A stretch of DNA of 57,380 nt from Cyanobacteria bacterium CG_2015-22_32_23 (GTDB taxonomy: Bacteria > Cyanobacteriota > Cyanobacteriia > Cyanobacteriales > Cyanobacteriaceae), in contig JAACUG010000092.1 of NCBI GenBank assembly GCA_009993045.1, forward strand, positions 1 to 57,380. Reading direction: 5' to 3'. Position 1 is the first letter of the stretch. Each line of letters begins with the position of its first letter. Positions 9,926 to 18,844 of the stretch are shown piece by piece. A program made the position numbers and the translations under genes. Under the pieces are notes generated by a model. The model did no database searches and was not told where the DNA came from. It saw nothing but the letters and a program-made list of their open reading frames with translations.

Positions 9926-10393
9926 ATGAATTTTAGTCATATCCAATTTTGTAGCGATAAAACGAAAATAGATTTAGTACAATTATTAGAGTTATATAAA
10001 AATACTGCTTTTTGGGCGCAAAATCGTACTTTAGAAGACGTTAAAATTGCTATTATTAATAGTAATCCTGTAGTTTCCATTTGGGATAATCAACGGTTAA
10101 TCGGTAGCGCCAGAGCAACATCTGATGGAATTTATCGTGCTACAATCTGGGATGTAGTAATTCACCCTGATTATCAAGGTTATGGTTTAGGTAGTAAATT
10201 AGTAGAAACTTTAATCACTCATCCTCATCTTAATCGAGTAGAAAGAATTTATTTAACTACGACTCACCAACAAAAGTTTTATCAAAAAATTGGTTTTACA
10301 GAAAACCCCACGACTACTATGGTTTTATATAACCGTTATCCCACTACTAATGATTTTCTTAAAGAATCACAACAGTTAATAATTGATAATTAA
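9926..10393 (+). CDS. GNAT-family N-acetyltransferase
   Basis: A 155-residue protein of the GCN5-related fold. The acetyl-CoA binding loop is visible as HPDYQGYGLGSKL (Q-x-x-G-x-G/A pattern), preceded by the beta-strand that ends in IWDVVI and followed by a typical YQKIGF close to the end. The ATG is preceded by AGGAG at a suitable distance. The substrate cannot be predicted. The 298 bases upstream are AT-rich and show no repeat or hairpin that I can support. Confidence 0.85.
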   Translation: MNFSHIQFCSDKTKIDLVQLLELYKNTAFWAQNRTLEDVKIAIINSNPVVSIWDNQRLIGSARATSDGIYRATIWDVVIHPDYQGYGLGSKLVETLITHPHLNRVERIYLTTTHQQKFYQKIGFTENPTTTMVLYNRYPTTNDFLKESQQLIIDN

Positions 10394-10500
10394 TTCTTCT
10401 TCCACAAAAATTTTTAAACTAACCATTAAACATCTCCAAAAATTAAACATAAAATCAGTTTAAGATAAGAAATTATCAACTTTAACTATGATTGCTTTTT

Positions 10501-11274
10501 TCAATTAACAGGAAGAAATATCTGCCATTGTGTAGCGTTATTATTATCTTTATCAGAATTAATTACTAACTTACCTCCCATCATTTCTAATAAAGTTTCT
10601 CCTAACATAATTTTCATGCCATTAGAAAATTGAGGCATCTTATTTAACTGTTTCAACTCTTCCATCGGAGGTTTAATTAAGTCTATATTTTCACTAATAG
10701 TTAAATGTTGAGAAGGAAAGTTAATCTTGATTATCACTTGATTAGTCTCTTCTTTACTAACCACTTTTAAGATTATTTCTCCTATTTCACTATAATCAAT
10801 AACTACCTCAAGCAAGAAAAAAAGAATATTGGTTAATTTTTCTCTATCAACATTTACGATTATATTATCATTATCTTCTATCTTCTCTAACTTTAACTTC
10901 AGGTTACGATTCGCCGCCTGTAAACTCATTATTTCTTGGATGTCTTCTAATAATTCTGATAAATTAACTTTTTGTATTTCTAAATTTAGCCTACCTACTT
11001 CTATTTTAGATACTTCTGTTAATTGATCAATAATCCTCATTAATTTTTTAGCGTATTTATAAGCCTCTTCTATAAATTCCCTTTCTTCTTCCTTACTTTC
11101 ACACAAATCATTAATAATTAATTGATGTAATCCCATTAAACTACTTAAAGGTGAGCGAATTTCATGGGAGATTCTACCAAGAAAACCAGCTTTAAATTGA
11201 CTATTTTGTAAGGATTCTTGATAAGCAAGTTTAGTTTTAGTTAATTCTTCCGTAAGATTTTTTATCTCTGTCAT
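10501..11274 (-). CDS. Orphan soluble histidine kinase-like protein with degenerate ATPase domain
   Basis: A soluble protein with a short coiled N-terminus, then a clear phosphoacceptor helix (RISHEIRSPLSSL) with its second helix. The catalytic ATPase region that follows is eroded. The N-box position reads NILFFLLEVVIDYS, the G1 DxGxG box is missing, and the G2 region reads GMKIMLGETLLEMMGG instead of GLGLxL. It resembles a conserved cyanobacterial family of orphan kinases that begin MTEI; on that basis I choose the Met at 11274 over the upstream Met at 11325. Neither has a strong ribosome site. It may act as a phosphotransfer or scaffold protein rather than an active kinase. Confidence 0.7.
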   Translation of the reverse strand: MTEIKNLTEELTKTKLAYQESLQNSQFKAGFLGRISHEIRSPLSSLMGLHQLIINDLCESKEEEREFIEEAYKYAKKLMRIIDQLTEVSKIEVGRLNLEIQKVNLSELLEDIQEIMSLQAANRNLKLKLEKIEDNDNIIVNVDREKLTNILFFLLEVVIDYSEIGEIILKVVSKEETNQVIIKINFPSQHLTISENIDLIKPPMEELKQLNKMPQFSNGMKIMLGETLLEMMGGKLVINSDKDNNNATQWQIFLPVN

Positions 11275-11511
11275 GGGGATTGAATTTAATATTTTTTTGT
11301 GTAATGTTGTAATGGTATTTATCAACTCAAATTCTGATTAACTCTTAACTTATTTATTCTTGATTAATTCTTGAGTCAAAATAAGCTATCTTTCTTTCAT
11401 AACTAATAAACAAAACAATGATTAAATGGATTAAGAATAAAACTCCTCTGATAAGTAAGTAGGCAAAATTAATTGTATGTTTACTTGATAAAAGGTAAAA
11501 GGCAAAAAAGA

Positions 11512-11570
11512 TGATTAGTTATTTTTACTAATTTTAAAATATATAATCCCTAAATGCTTTAATACTTAAA
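11512..11570. repeat. Dispersed intergenic element, copy B
   Basis: Nearly identical to copy C at 57005-57065 and more distantly to copy A at 7765-7824. It is preceded by a short purine-rich heptamer tract (AAAAGGTAAAAGGC) at about 11490-11503. It sits in the 335-base gap 11326-11660 between two divergent genes; apart from this element the gap shows only AT-rich sequence. Confidence 0.8.
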
Positions 11571-11660
11571 GAATCAAAAGTAGAAGCCTTTACTAAAAGC
11601 CAGAAAACAATCTTTTAAAAAAAGTCTAATTACTAATTCCCTTTTTCCTAATTAATTCCT

Positions 11661-13289
11661 ATGTCTTCACCATCAAATAAACCTTATCAAAGTCGATTAT
11701 TTAATTTTATCAACAGACATTATATCAAGTTTAATAGTCAAATTAATGTTAAATTCCGTGAATTAAGGTATGTAGCCACAACAGGTTTACAAACTCTAAT
11801 TTTTCCTTTCTTTTGGCTATGGGAAAACACACAAAAAATTAATAATACCTTTTCTGCTTCTTCTTCCTCTGTCTCTTCTTCTTTAAAAGATTCTTCCTCA
11901 CAAAAAAAATTATTTTCAGGGGATGATGTAATTATCAATGTTAATGAGGCTATTAATCTTCATCCTCAATTAACATCTTTTCCTCTTAAAAATTTTCAAG
12001 GTTTTGCTAGTCGTATCAACGATAAACATATTATTTGTATTTTAGATAATAATAAATTTATAGATGTTATACCTCTGAATAAACAAGAAGAAGTTAGTAA
12101 TATTATCCATAATATAACCGATAAACTCACTGATATTCAACTTTTACCACCAACTTCACCATCAAACTTTTTTTCTCGATTTTTACACTGGTTTAATCTT
12201 TCGGGAAAGTCAAAAATTGACATTAACATTTCTCAAGATATTAATCATCTCCAAGAATCAGATTTAGTCATACATAATCAATTACCTTCCACATCCCCAA
12301 AAAATAAAATTATTCTATTCATTGACAGTTGTTTCGCTAGGTTAGAAAAGATAACATTTTTAAGAAATCCTATAGACAATGATGAAAATAATTTAGATAG
12401 TCAAAGTAAAATTACTAATGGGAAAAATCAAGATAATAATATGACTAATTATTCCCAAACATTAAATCCAGAAGACAAAGAAAAGTTATGGATTTTTATG
12501 TTAATTAAAGAAGCTATTAACTACTTTTTTAAGAAAGGGAATAATCAAGCTAGTCTCACCGAAAATAATTCTAATATTAACGATAAACTATCTTCTAAGG
12601 ATAACAATAAACTAAGTTTATCAGAGGAAAATATCACTAATAATAACGCTATTCAAAATATAATTATTCAAGTTCAAGATAATTTAGAAAATATTATCCC
12701 TTTTGTAAAAAATACCAGTGAGCAGATAATTAGTCAAGGTTTTACTCAACTAAATATTGCTAAAAATAATTTGCAAAATAAACTCAATAATCCCGATGAT
12801 CCTTTTCAAGTTAAGATATTAATTTGGGCTGCTATTGACTACTTTTTCAATCATAAAAATAAGCCTAAAAATCTATCATCTAACAGTAGTTTTTCAGAAA
12901 CAGAAATTATAGTTATCAATGAAGAAGTTGCAGATCCTTGGTTATTATGGGAAGATTTATATGGTTATAATGCCTTACCCTATTCTTCCATTAATGATCA
13001 TAATTCTCTTACCATTAATCAGGGTGAAGAAAATATAGAATTAGCAGTTTTAGATGTTGAAATTGATTACAAAAAAAATAACACCATCGTAGAAACAAAA
13101 AGCAATTTAAACAATATAATTATTCAAGAAGAAGAAGAAAAAAAAGAAATAGATGTAAACGTTATCGAGATAAAATACGAAAAACATTTATTAGAAATTA
13201 TCTTAGAAAAACTAGATCAAATTATCCTATGGTTAGAGGAAATTCTTGTTACAATAATCAATAGAATAAAATTATTAACTCAAAAATAG
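11661..13289 (+). CDS. Asn/Ser-rich hypothetical protein, cyanobacterial type
   Basis: A 542-residue protein that I cannot assign to a named family. The N-terminus (residues 1-60) is basic and aromatic and contains a possible amphipathic or membrane-seeking stretch (LQTLIFPFFWLW). A Ser-rich linker and a small folded-looking section around residues 90-155 (NVNEAINLHPQL, IICILDNNKFIDVIPL) follow. After this come long Asn/Lys/Ser-rich linkers carrying two copies of a short motif (LIKEAINYFF near 278, IWAAIDYFF near 390) and a conserved-looking WLLWEDLYGYNALPY near 430. The tail is a charged amphipathic helix. The architecture suggests short binding motifs on a flexible chain. It is convergent with ssb. 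Confidence 0.6.
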   Translation: MSSPSNKPYQSRLFNFINRHYIKFNSQINVKFRELRYVATTGLQTLIFPFFWLWENTQKINNTFSASSSSVSSSLKDSSSQKKLFSGDDVIINVNEAINLHPQLTSFPLKNFQGFASRINDKHIICILDNNKFIDVIPLNKQEEVSNIIHNITDKLTDIQLLPPTSPSNFFSRFLHWFNLSGKSKIDINISQDINHLQESDLVIHNQLPSTSPKNKIILFIDSCFARLEKITFLRNPIDNDENNLDSQSKITNGKNQDNNMTNYSQTLNPEDKEKLWIFMLIKEAINYFFKKGNNQASLTENNSNINDKLSSKDNNKLSLSEENITNNNAIQNIIIQVQDNLENIIPFVKNTSEQIISQGFTQLNIAKNNLQNKLNNPDDPFQVKILIWAAIDYFFNHKNKPKNLSSNSSFSETEIIVINEEVADPWLLWEDLYGYNALPYSSINDHNSLTINQGEENIELAVLDVEIDYKKNNTIVETKSNLNNIIIQEEEEKKEIDVNVIEIKYEKHLLEIILEKLDQIILWLEEILVTIINRIKLLTQK

Positions 13290-13353
13290 TCTTAACTGTT
13301 AATTGTTAGTATATATAGTCCAAATAACTAAAATATATTGAAATAATTTATTA

Positions 13354-13767
13354 TTAGAAAGGAATATTATCTAGTTTATTAGGATTAATAGCATCATCAT
13401 CTAAATCATCAGATTTATAGTCATTTAAACTGACAACTTTATTGTGAGGGGGATTACTGTTATTATTACCACCAAGAGGATAAATATGAGAAATCGTCAT
13501 TTCCGCAATTTTTTCTTTATATCCTTGTCTTTCAACTAAATCCATTTTTAAACGCCCAGTTAATACAACTTGATTACCTTCAGAGTATTTTTGCTCAATC
13601 TCCGTAGCCAAATTACCCCAAGCAACGGCTTTAAGAGTAAAAGGAGGATTATTAGGAGAAGGATTTTCAAACTCCACCATCATCTCAGTAACTGCCAATT
13701 GACTATCTTGAGTGTATCTTAATTGAGGATTACGAACGATTTTTGCCATTAAAACGCAACTATTCAT
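13354..13767 (-). CDS. ssb: Single-stranded DNA-binding protein
   Basis: A 137-residue OB-fold protein. The N-terminus MNSCVLMAKIVRNPQLRYT, the core FTLKAVAWGNLA and the strand QVVLTGRLKMD match the cyanobacterial SSB family. The acidic C-terminal tail ends in NIPF, the tip that in SSBs recruits RecG, RecO and other repair proteins; recG lies about 1.7 kb away in this window. SSB coats single-stranded DNA during replication and repair. Length is normal for short cyanobacterial SSBs, whose glycine-rich linker is brief. Confidence 0.88.
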   Translation of the reverse strand: MNSCVLMAKIVRNPQLRYTQDSQLAVTEMMVEFENPSPNNPPFTLKAVAWGNLATEIEQKYSEGNQVVLTGRLKMDLVERQGYKEKIAEMTISHIYPLGGNNNSNPPHNKVVSLNDYKSDDLDDDAINPNKLDNIPF

Positions 13768-13861
13768 AATTTTAACTTCTTACTTAACTATAATATAAGG
13801 TCATGATTTTTAACTATCTACTATTTTGCCACAATCAAACAAAAATAGTAGTTTAAAAATA

Positions 13862-14476
13862 CTAATTTTTTTTCATATCATGAAAATTACGAGATTTTCG
13901 GGGTTGACAAGGATTTCCCCATGCCATAGTTTCGGCAGGAATACTTTTAAAAACGCTACTTCTACCACCAATTACCGTATTAGCACCAATCTTAACACCT
14001 TGAGCCACAAAACAATCCGCCGCAATCCAAACTCCGTTACCAATAATGATAGGCGCAATAATCAGAGGAAAATTAACATGATTTGCATCATGACTACCTG
14101 TACAAAAATAGCATTTTTGCGATATAATAGAATTAGACCCAATTTTAATTTTGTCTAAACTATATAAATAAACTTGATCACCAATCCAACTATAATCCCC
14201 AATTTCCACTTTCCAAGGAAAATATATCTTAACACTGGGGCGGATAACAACATTTTTACCAATTTTTGCACCAAAAAGTCTTAATAAAGCACATCGAAAA
14301 CTATTAAGATTATGAGGAGTAATGGGAAAAATAATTGCTTCAATTAACCACCATAAAAGAATAAACCATTGAGGCTTACCTCGATTAAAGGAAGAATTAT
14401 ATTGACTTAAATCAAACCAAGATTTACTATCTAAAATAGGCTCTAATTCTGGTGTCATTGGGTTTTCATTATTCAT
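13862..14476 (-). CDS. WcaF-like hexapeptide-repeat acetyltransferase
   Basis: A 204-residue transferase of the left-handed beta-helix class. After an N-terminal region with SWFDLSQY and the aromatic helix WFILLWWLIEAI come hexapeptide turns: IGKNVVIRPSVKI, VEIGDYSWIGDQV, IKIGSNSIIS, then the family His in CTGSHD and IGNGVWIAADCFVAQGVKIGA (read as successive coils). Proteins of this family are annotated as colanic-acid or exopolysaccharide acetyltransferases (WcaF), adding acetyl from acetyl-CoA to a sugar. There are no other polysaccharide genes nearby, so the acceptor is unknown. The gene appears single. Confidence 0.82.
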   Translation of the reverse strand: MNNENPMTPELEPILDSKSWFDLSQYNSSFNRGKPQWFILLWWLIEAIIFPITPHNLNSFRCALLRLFGAKIGKNVVIRPSVKIYFPWKVEIGDYSWIGDQVYLYSLDKIKIGSNSIISQKCYFCTGSHDANHVNFPLIIAPIIIGNGVWIAADCFVAQGVKIGANTVIGGRSSVFKSIPAETMAWGNPCQPRKSRNFHDMKKN

Positions 14477-14700
14477 AAGAATATTAATGTATAAAAAATT
14501 TAATAATTAATAGAAATAGTTTAACAGTAAAGTTAGTATTTTATTAGATAATTAAATAGAAATAATAGTTAACATTTTAAAAAATATAAAAACTCCGATG
14601 AGATTTATATAGTATAAAATTATAATTTTTATTTGGGGTTTTATGGACTAAACATCAAAAAAAACTTAATAATTACTAACTCTAAAATATCCAAAATTTT

Positions 14701-15267
14701 ATGGAAAATTCTAACATAATTTTAGTCACAGGTGCAGCAAATTCAGGGAAAAGTGAATGGGGAGAATATTTAGTAAATAATAGTCAAAAACCAGTAATTT
14801 ATATAGCAACAGCTCAAAAAATTGATAATGATGAAGAATGGATGCTAAAAATAAAACAACATCAACAAAGAAGGCCAAAAAAATGGCAAACATGGGAAAT
14901 TCCTTTCGATTTACCTTTAGCAATTGAGCAAATTTCTGAGGATAATTGTATCTTAATAGATTCTCTTGGTACATGGGTAGCTAACTTTTTAGAAGAGGAT
15001 GAATTTAATTGGCAAATGCAAGTAGAAAAATTAATTTTTAGTTTAGAAAATACTTCTAATTATATAATTTTAGTAGCAGAAGAAACAGGTTGGGGTGTAA
15101 TTCCTGCTTATCCCCAAGGGCGCTTATTTCGTAACCGTTTAGGTAAACTTATTCGTTTAGTAGGAAGCATTGCAAACACTGTTTATTTAATAGTGGGAGG
15201 TTACGCCGTTGATGTGAGTAAAATTGGTGTCAAATTAGATAATTTACCTATGTTGGAAGCATTATAA
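14701..15267 (+). CDS. cobU: Adenosylcobinamide kinase / cobinamide-phosphate guanylyltransferase
   Basis: A 188-residue bifunctional enzyme of late cobalamin assembly. It phosphorylates adenosylcobinamide and then transfers GMP to it. The P-loop is GAANSGKS near residues 11-18. The guanylylated-His region appears as KQHQQRRP, with the second nucleotide motif in LIDSLGTWV. The conserved segment EETGWGVIPAYPQGRLFR and the C-terminal VYLIVGGYAVDV are typical. No other cobalamin genes and no recognisable B12 riboswitch are nearby. The gap to recG (234 bases) is AT-rich without visible features. Confidence 0.92.
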   Translation: MENSNIILVTGAANSGKSEWGEYLVNNSQKPVIYIATAQKIDNDEEWMLKIKQHQQRRPKKWQTWEIPFDLPLAIEQISEDNCILIDSLGTWVANFLEEDEFNWQMQVEKLIFSLENTSNYIILVAEETGWGVIPAYPQGRLFRNRLGKLIRLVGSIANTVYLIVGGYAVDVSKIGVKLDNLPMLEAL

Positions 15268-15501
15268 TTTGATAAATAAATTTAAAGATGATGATAATAG
15301 AGACTATATTTTATTATTATTTATAATGAACAATATCAATAACAAAAATAACGAGTTTATTCCCCATATTTTTTTTATATAAACATAAGTTATTCCTTCA
15401 TCTTTTTTTTTAAAATCCTATTTATATATAATTTTAATGGTAATAAATTAAGCTAAATTAACTATAAATAAATGTCATAATCTATAAAAAATTAACTATT
15501 A

Positions 15502-17991
15502 TTACATTAACATTTGACTACCGATTAACTTCCGATAACGTCTTTCTAACTCATCTTTTAAAGAAGGAGTATCTTTTAAATATTTGTGTTGTAATAAAAT
15601 CTTTTCAGCCGCTTCCCTAGCTAATACTAACACTTCTTGATCTTCCACTAAACTCGCTAAAGCAAAATCTGGTAAACCTGATTGACGACTACCTAATACT
15701 TCACCCGGTCCACGCAACCTCAAATCCATTTCGGAAATAAAGAAACCGTCTTGTGATTGCTCTAAAACACTTAATCTCTCCATAGCATCACCAGTTTTAC
15801 TGCTACTGAGTAATAAACAATAAGATTTATGACTACCACGTCCTACCCTCCCCCTTAACTGATGTAATTGAGATAAGCCAAAACGTTCGGCATTTTCAAT
15901 TAACATAACCGTAGCGTTAGGTACGTCAACCCCTACCTCAATAACCGTCGTCGAGACAATTATCTGAGTTTTATTATCCCGAAAAGCATTTAATGCCGCT
16001 TCTTTTTCCGCCGATGATAATCGCCCATGTAACAAGCCAATGTTAAAATCAGGGAAGATTTTTTCTTTAAATTTTTCATATTCTGCCACTGCGGCTTTTA
16101 CGTCTAACTTTTCTGATTCTTCAATCATGGGAAAAATCACATAAGCCTGTCTTCCTTGCGCTACTTCTCGCTTAATTAAATCATAGGCGTTTTGTCGTTG
16201 TCTTCCCGTTAATGCCGTTGTCTGAATTGCTTGTCTGCCAGGGGGTAATTCGTCAATTTGACTGACATCTAAGTCACCGTGAAGGGTTAAAGCTAGAGTG
16301 CGCGGAATTGGTGTTGCTGTCATACTCAATACATGAGGTGCTTTTCCTTTCGCTAATAATCTTCCTCGTTGTTGCACCCCAAATCTATGTTGCTCATCAA
16401 TTACAACTAACCCTAGATTACAAAAGTTTACAGGATCTTGAATTAAAGCATGAGTGCCGATTAAAAGGGGTAATTCGCCGCTTTGTAGTTGTGAATGAAT
16501 CCCCCGCCGCTTAGCCATTTTGGTTGAACCTGTAAGCAATTCTACGGGCAAATACAAGAGGTTAAACCACTCCACTATCTTGCGATAATGTTGCTCTGCT
16601 AATACTTCCGTTGGCGCCATCAAAGCGGCTTGATAACCTGATTGTAAGGCAGCTAATATAGCAAAAACCGCTACAATTGTTTTACCAGATCCCACATCTC
16701 CTTGTACTAAACGATTCATGGGAGAATCTGACTGTAAATCTGTTTCAATTTCGTTGATAACCCTTCGTTGAGCATTGGTTAATTTAAAAGGTAAAATGTG
16801 GTTAAATTCCTCAATTAGTTTTCCTTGAGGAGTAAATACTACTGCTTTACGGCTTTCTTTTTCTTGTTGTTTACGATGTAAAAAGCCTAACTGAAGATAG
16901 AAAAATTCATCGAAAATTAGTCTGCGTCTAGCTTGGCTTAGTTTATCTTGACTTTCTGGATAATGTATTTGGGCGATCGCAGTTTGTAAGTCAATTAAAT
17001 TATATTGTTGTTTAAGAATAACAGGTAAAGGGTCATTAATTTCTTGTAATGCGGGGATAGCTTCCACAACACTTTTACGAATAACATCGGCGGGGATACC
17101 TTCGGTAAGAGGATAAACAGGCAATAAACGCCCAATTTTGAGGGAATTAAGATTACCACCTTGAGAGTCTAAAACCTCAAATTCAGGGTTATCAAGGGTA
17201 ATGCCGTATTTATTTTCCTTCACCAAGCCAGAAGCAGCCAATAACGCTTCCACAGGATACATCCGCTTCAATTTTTCCTGCCAACCTCGATTACTAGAAA
17301 AATTACCAGCGAAAAAACGACTAATTTTTAATTCCCCAGTGGTATCTTGAAGAATAATGTTGAGTATAGTCAACTTTTTATTTTTTGGACTGCTAAAACA
17401 ATCACATTTTTTAACTTTACCGATAACCGTAACGGTTTCTCCTGCCTCCAAATCAGCAATATTAATTTGACGAGCATAATCAATGTGATCTCTGGGATAA
17501 TAAAAAAGTAAATCTCGAACTGTATAAATACTTAACTTAGCTAATAACTCCTTTTGACGATAACTAATTGTACTTAAATCCGTGACAGGTTGATCTAAGG
17601 TGATTTTTTTCGGGGTTGTCGCAGGAATAACAGGGGTAAGATTTGCCGTTTTTAGAGGATAACTAGGAGAATTATCTTCGGTGTCATAAAAATTGAGGTT
17701 ACTTGCTTGTAATTCTTGAACTTCGGTTATTAATGCTTCGGTATAGCTAATTAAATCAGCTCTTTGCTGTATATTTAACTGATGATAAATAGTATATTGT
17801 TGTGCTATTTTTTGCCAACGAAAAGCAATTAACAAATTATTGACAGGAGGAATTTTCGCAAAAGTTATACACAGAAATTCATGAAAGCGATATTGTTTCC
17901 CTTGCAAATTTGAATAACCATATTCTTTTTCTACGGTTAAGGCTTTCTCGATTCTTTGCCAATCAAAGCTATTATCCTTATTGTTATTCAT
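15502..17991 (-). CDS. recG: ATP-dependent DNA helicase RecG
   Basis: An 829-residue superfamily 2 helicase that remodels stalled replication forks and Holliday junctions. The N-terminal extension of about 130 residues is common in cyanobacterial RecG. It is followed by the wedge/OB domain (VTVIGKVKKC), then the helicase core: GDVGSGKT (Walker A), VIDEQHRFG (motif II), MTATPIPRTLA (motif III), and late motifs GLLHGRLS, TTVIEVGVDVPNA and QLRGRVGRG. The C-terminal DLRLRGPGEVLGSRQSG is diagnostic. All motifs are complete. An array of 7-bp-related repeats lies immediately upstream of its start. Confidence 0.95.
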   Translation of the reverse strand: MNNNKDNSFDWQRIEKALTVEKEYGYSNLQGKQYRFHEFLCITFAKIPPVNNLLIAFRWQKIAQQYTIYHQLNIQQRADLISYTEALITEVQELQASNLNFYDTEDNSPSYPLKTANLTPVIPATTPKKITLDQPVTDLSTISYRQKELLAKLSIYTVRDLLFYYPRDHIDYARQINIADLEAGETVTVIGKVKKCDCFSSPKNKKLTILNIILQDTTGELKISRFFAGNFSSNRGWQEKLKRMYPVEALLAASGLVKENKYGITLDNPEFEVLDSQGGNLNSLKIGRLLPVYPLTEGIPADVIRKSVVEAIPALQEINDPLPVILKQQYNLIDLQTAIAQIHYPESQDKLSQARRRLIFDEFFYLQLGFLHRKQQEKESRKAVVFTPQGKLIEEFNHILPFKLTNAQRRVINEIETDLQSDSPMNRLVQGDVGSGKTIVAVFAILAALQSGYQAALMAPTEVLAEQHYRKIVEWFNLLYLPVELLTGSTKMAKRRGIHSQLQSGELPLLIGTHALIQDPVNFCNLGLVVIDEQHRFGVQQRGRLLAKGKAPHVLSMTATPIPRTLALTLHGDLDVSQIDELPPGRQAIQTTALTGRQRQNAYDLIKREVAQGRQAYVIFPMIEESEKLDVKAAVAEYEKFKEKIFPDFNIGLLHGRLSSAEKEAALNAFRDNKTQIIVSTTVIEVGVDVPNATVMLIENAERFGLSQLHQLRGRVGRGSHKSYCLLLSSSKTGDAMERLSVLEQSQDGFFISEMDLRLRGPGEVLGSRQSGLPDFALASLVEDQEVLVLAREAAEKILLQHKYLKDTPSLKDELERRYRKLIGSQMLM

Positions 17992-18020
17992 TGTCTGTGA
18001 TAAATAAACCCATAATAGAT

Positions 18021-18130
18021 TAGGAGATAAGAGTTAGGAGTTAGGAGATGGAAAGGAAACGGGGAGTTAGGAGTTAGGAGTTAGGAGATGGAAAGGAAAC
18101 GGGGAGTTAGGAGAGAGAAAGGAAACAGGG
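18021..18130. repeat. Compound tandem repeat with GAGTTAG heptamers
   Basis: Three successive blocks, each built of one to three GAGTTAG/GAGATGG heptamers followed by AAAGGAAACGGG (third block AAAGGAAACAGGG). It lies in the 194-base gap between recG and the esterase gene. The same AAAGGAAACGGGGAG core recurs in the tandem duplication at 20502-20663. Confidence 0.85.
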
Positions 18131-18185
18131 AAGAATATTGAATAATCTATAAACTCATTATTTTAAACCTGAAACCTGATACTTT

Positions 18186-18797
18186 TTAACCAAGAATTTT
18201 AAGGACAAAATCTCTCAATAAGTGCATTTGAGCTGGTATAATTTCATGGGCGATGTTAAACTCATGATATTCAACATTAACTCCCACTGCTTCCAATTTT
18301 TGTTTAGTTTCTTGGGCAGTTTTTATCGGTACAACAGTATCTAATATACCATGAGAAATAAAAGTAGGGGGAAAAGGATTTCTCTCAGCAGTAGGTTGAA
18401 AATGTAAATAACCACTAAGACTAACCACCCCAGCCACAGGTAACTGTAAACCGACATCTAAACTCATCGCACCACCTTGAGAAAAACCACCAATAATAGT
18501 TTTAGAAAGAGGAATTTCTGTGGTGTCTTCTAAGGATAACAACCATTGATAAAGTTGATCTAAACTAGCCTCAATTCCTTCATTGTCATTTTCTAAAGCA
18601 TACCATGATCTACCACCAGATACTTGATAATGAGGGTAGGGTGCATTAGGAAATAAATATAAACAAGAAGGTAAATTTAACATAGATGTAAGAGCAGTTA
18701 AATCATGATAATTTGCTCCCCAACCATGTAATAAAACAAAGATAAATTCTGGTTTTTGCCCGTTAACTAAAGGGCTAGAAATTACATCTAAAGCCAT
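18186..18797 (-). CDS. Alpha/beta-hydrolase, phospholipase/carboxylesterase family
   Basis: A small esterase of about 203 residues. The nucleophile elbow is GGFSQGGAM near residue 103. The oxyanion region is in LLHGWGANYHD, and the catalytic Asp and His are likely in ILDTVVP and IAHEIIP. This is the carboxylesterase/acyl-protein thioesterase-like family, which hydrolyses short esters. An in-frame ATG exists at 18809, but the stretch after it reads GGAGGA and makes a ribosome site for the ATG at 18797, giving an N-terminus MALDVIS; I prefer that start. It lies 47 bases after kaiC in the same direction, so the two could be co-transcribed. Confidence 0.82.
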   Translation of the reverse strand: MALDVISSPLVNGQKPEFIFVLLHGWGANYHDLTALTSMLNLPSCLYLFPNAPYPHYQVSGGRSWYALENDNEGIEASLDQLYQWLLSLEDTTEIPLSKTIIGGFSQGGAMSLDVGLQLPVAGVVSLSGYLHFQPTAERNPFPPTFISHGILDTVVPIKTAQETKQKLEAVGVNVEYHEFNIAHEIIPAQMHLLRDFVLKILG

Positions 18798-18844
18798 TTT
18801 TTCCTCCATAAATATTAGGTAAAATAGTTGATTCAGATTATGAA

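Noticed and set aside
13826-14158. Plus-strand frame of 110 codons
   Set aside because: It is the antisense of the WcaF-like gene; composition and lack of motifs mark it as a shadow.
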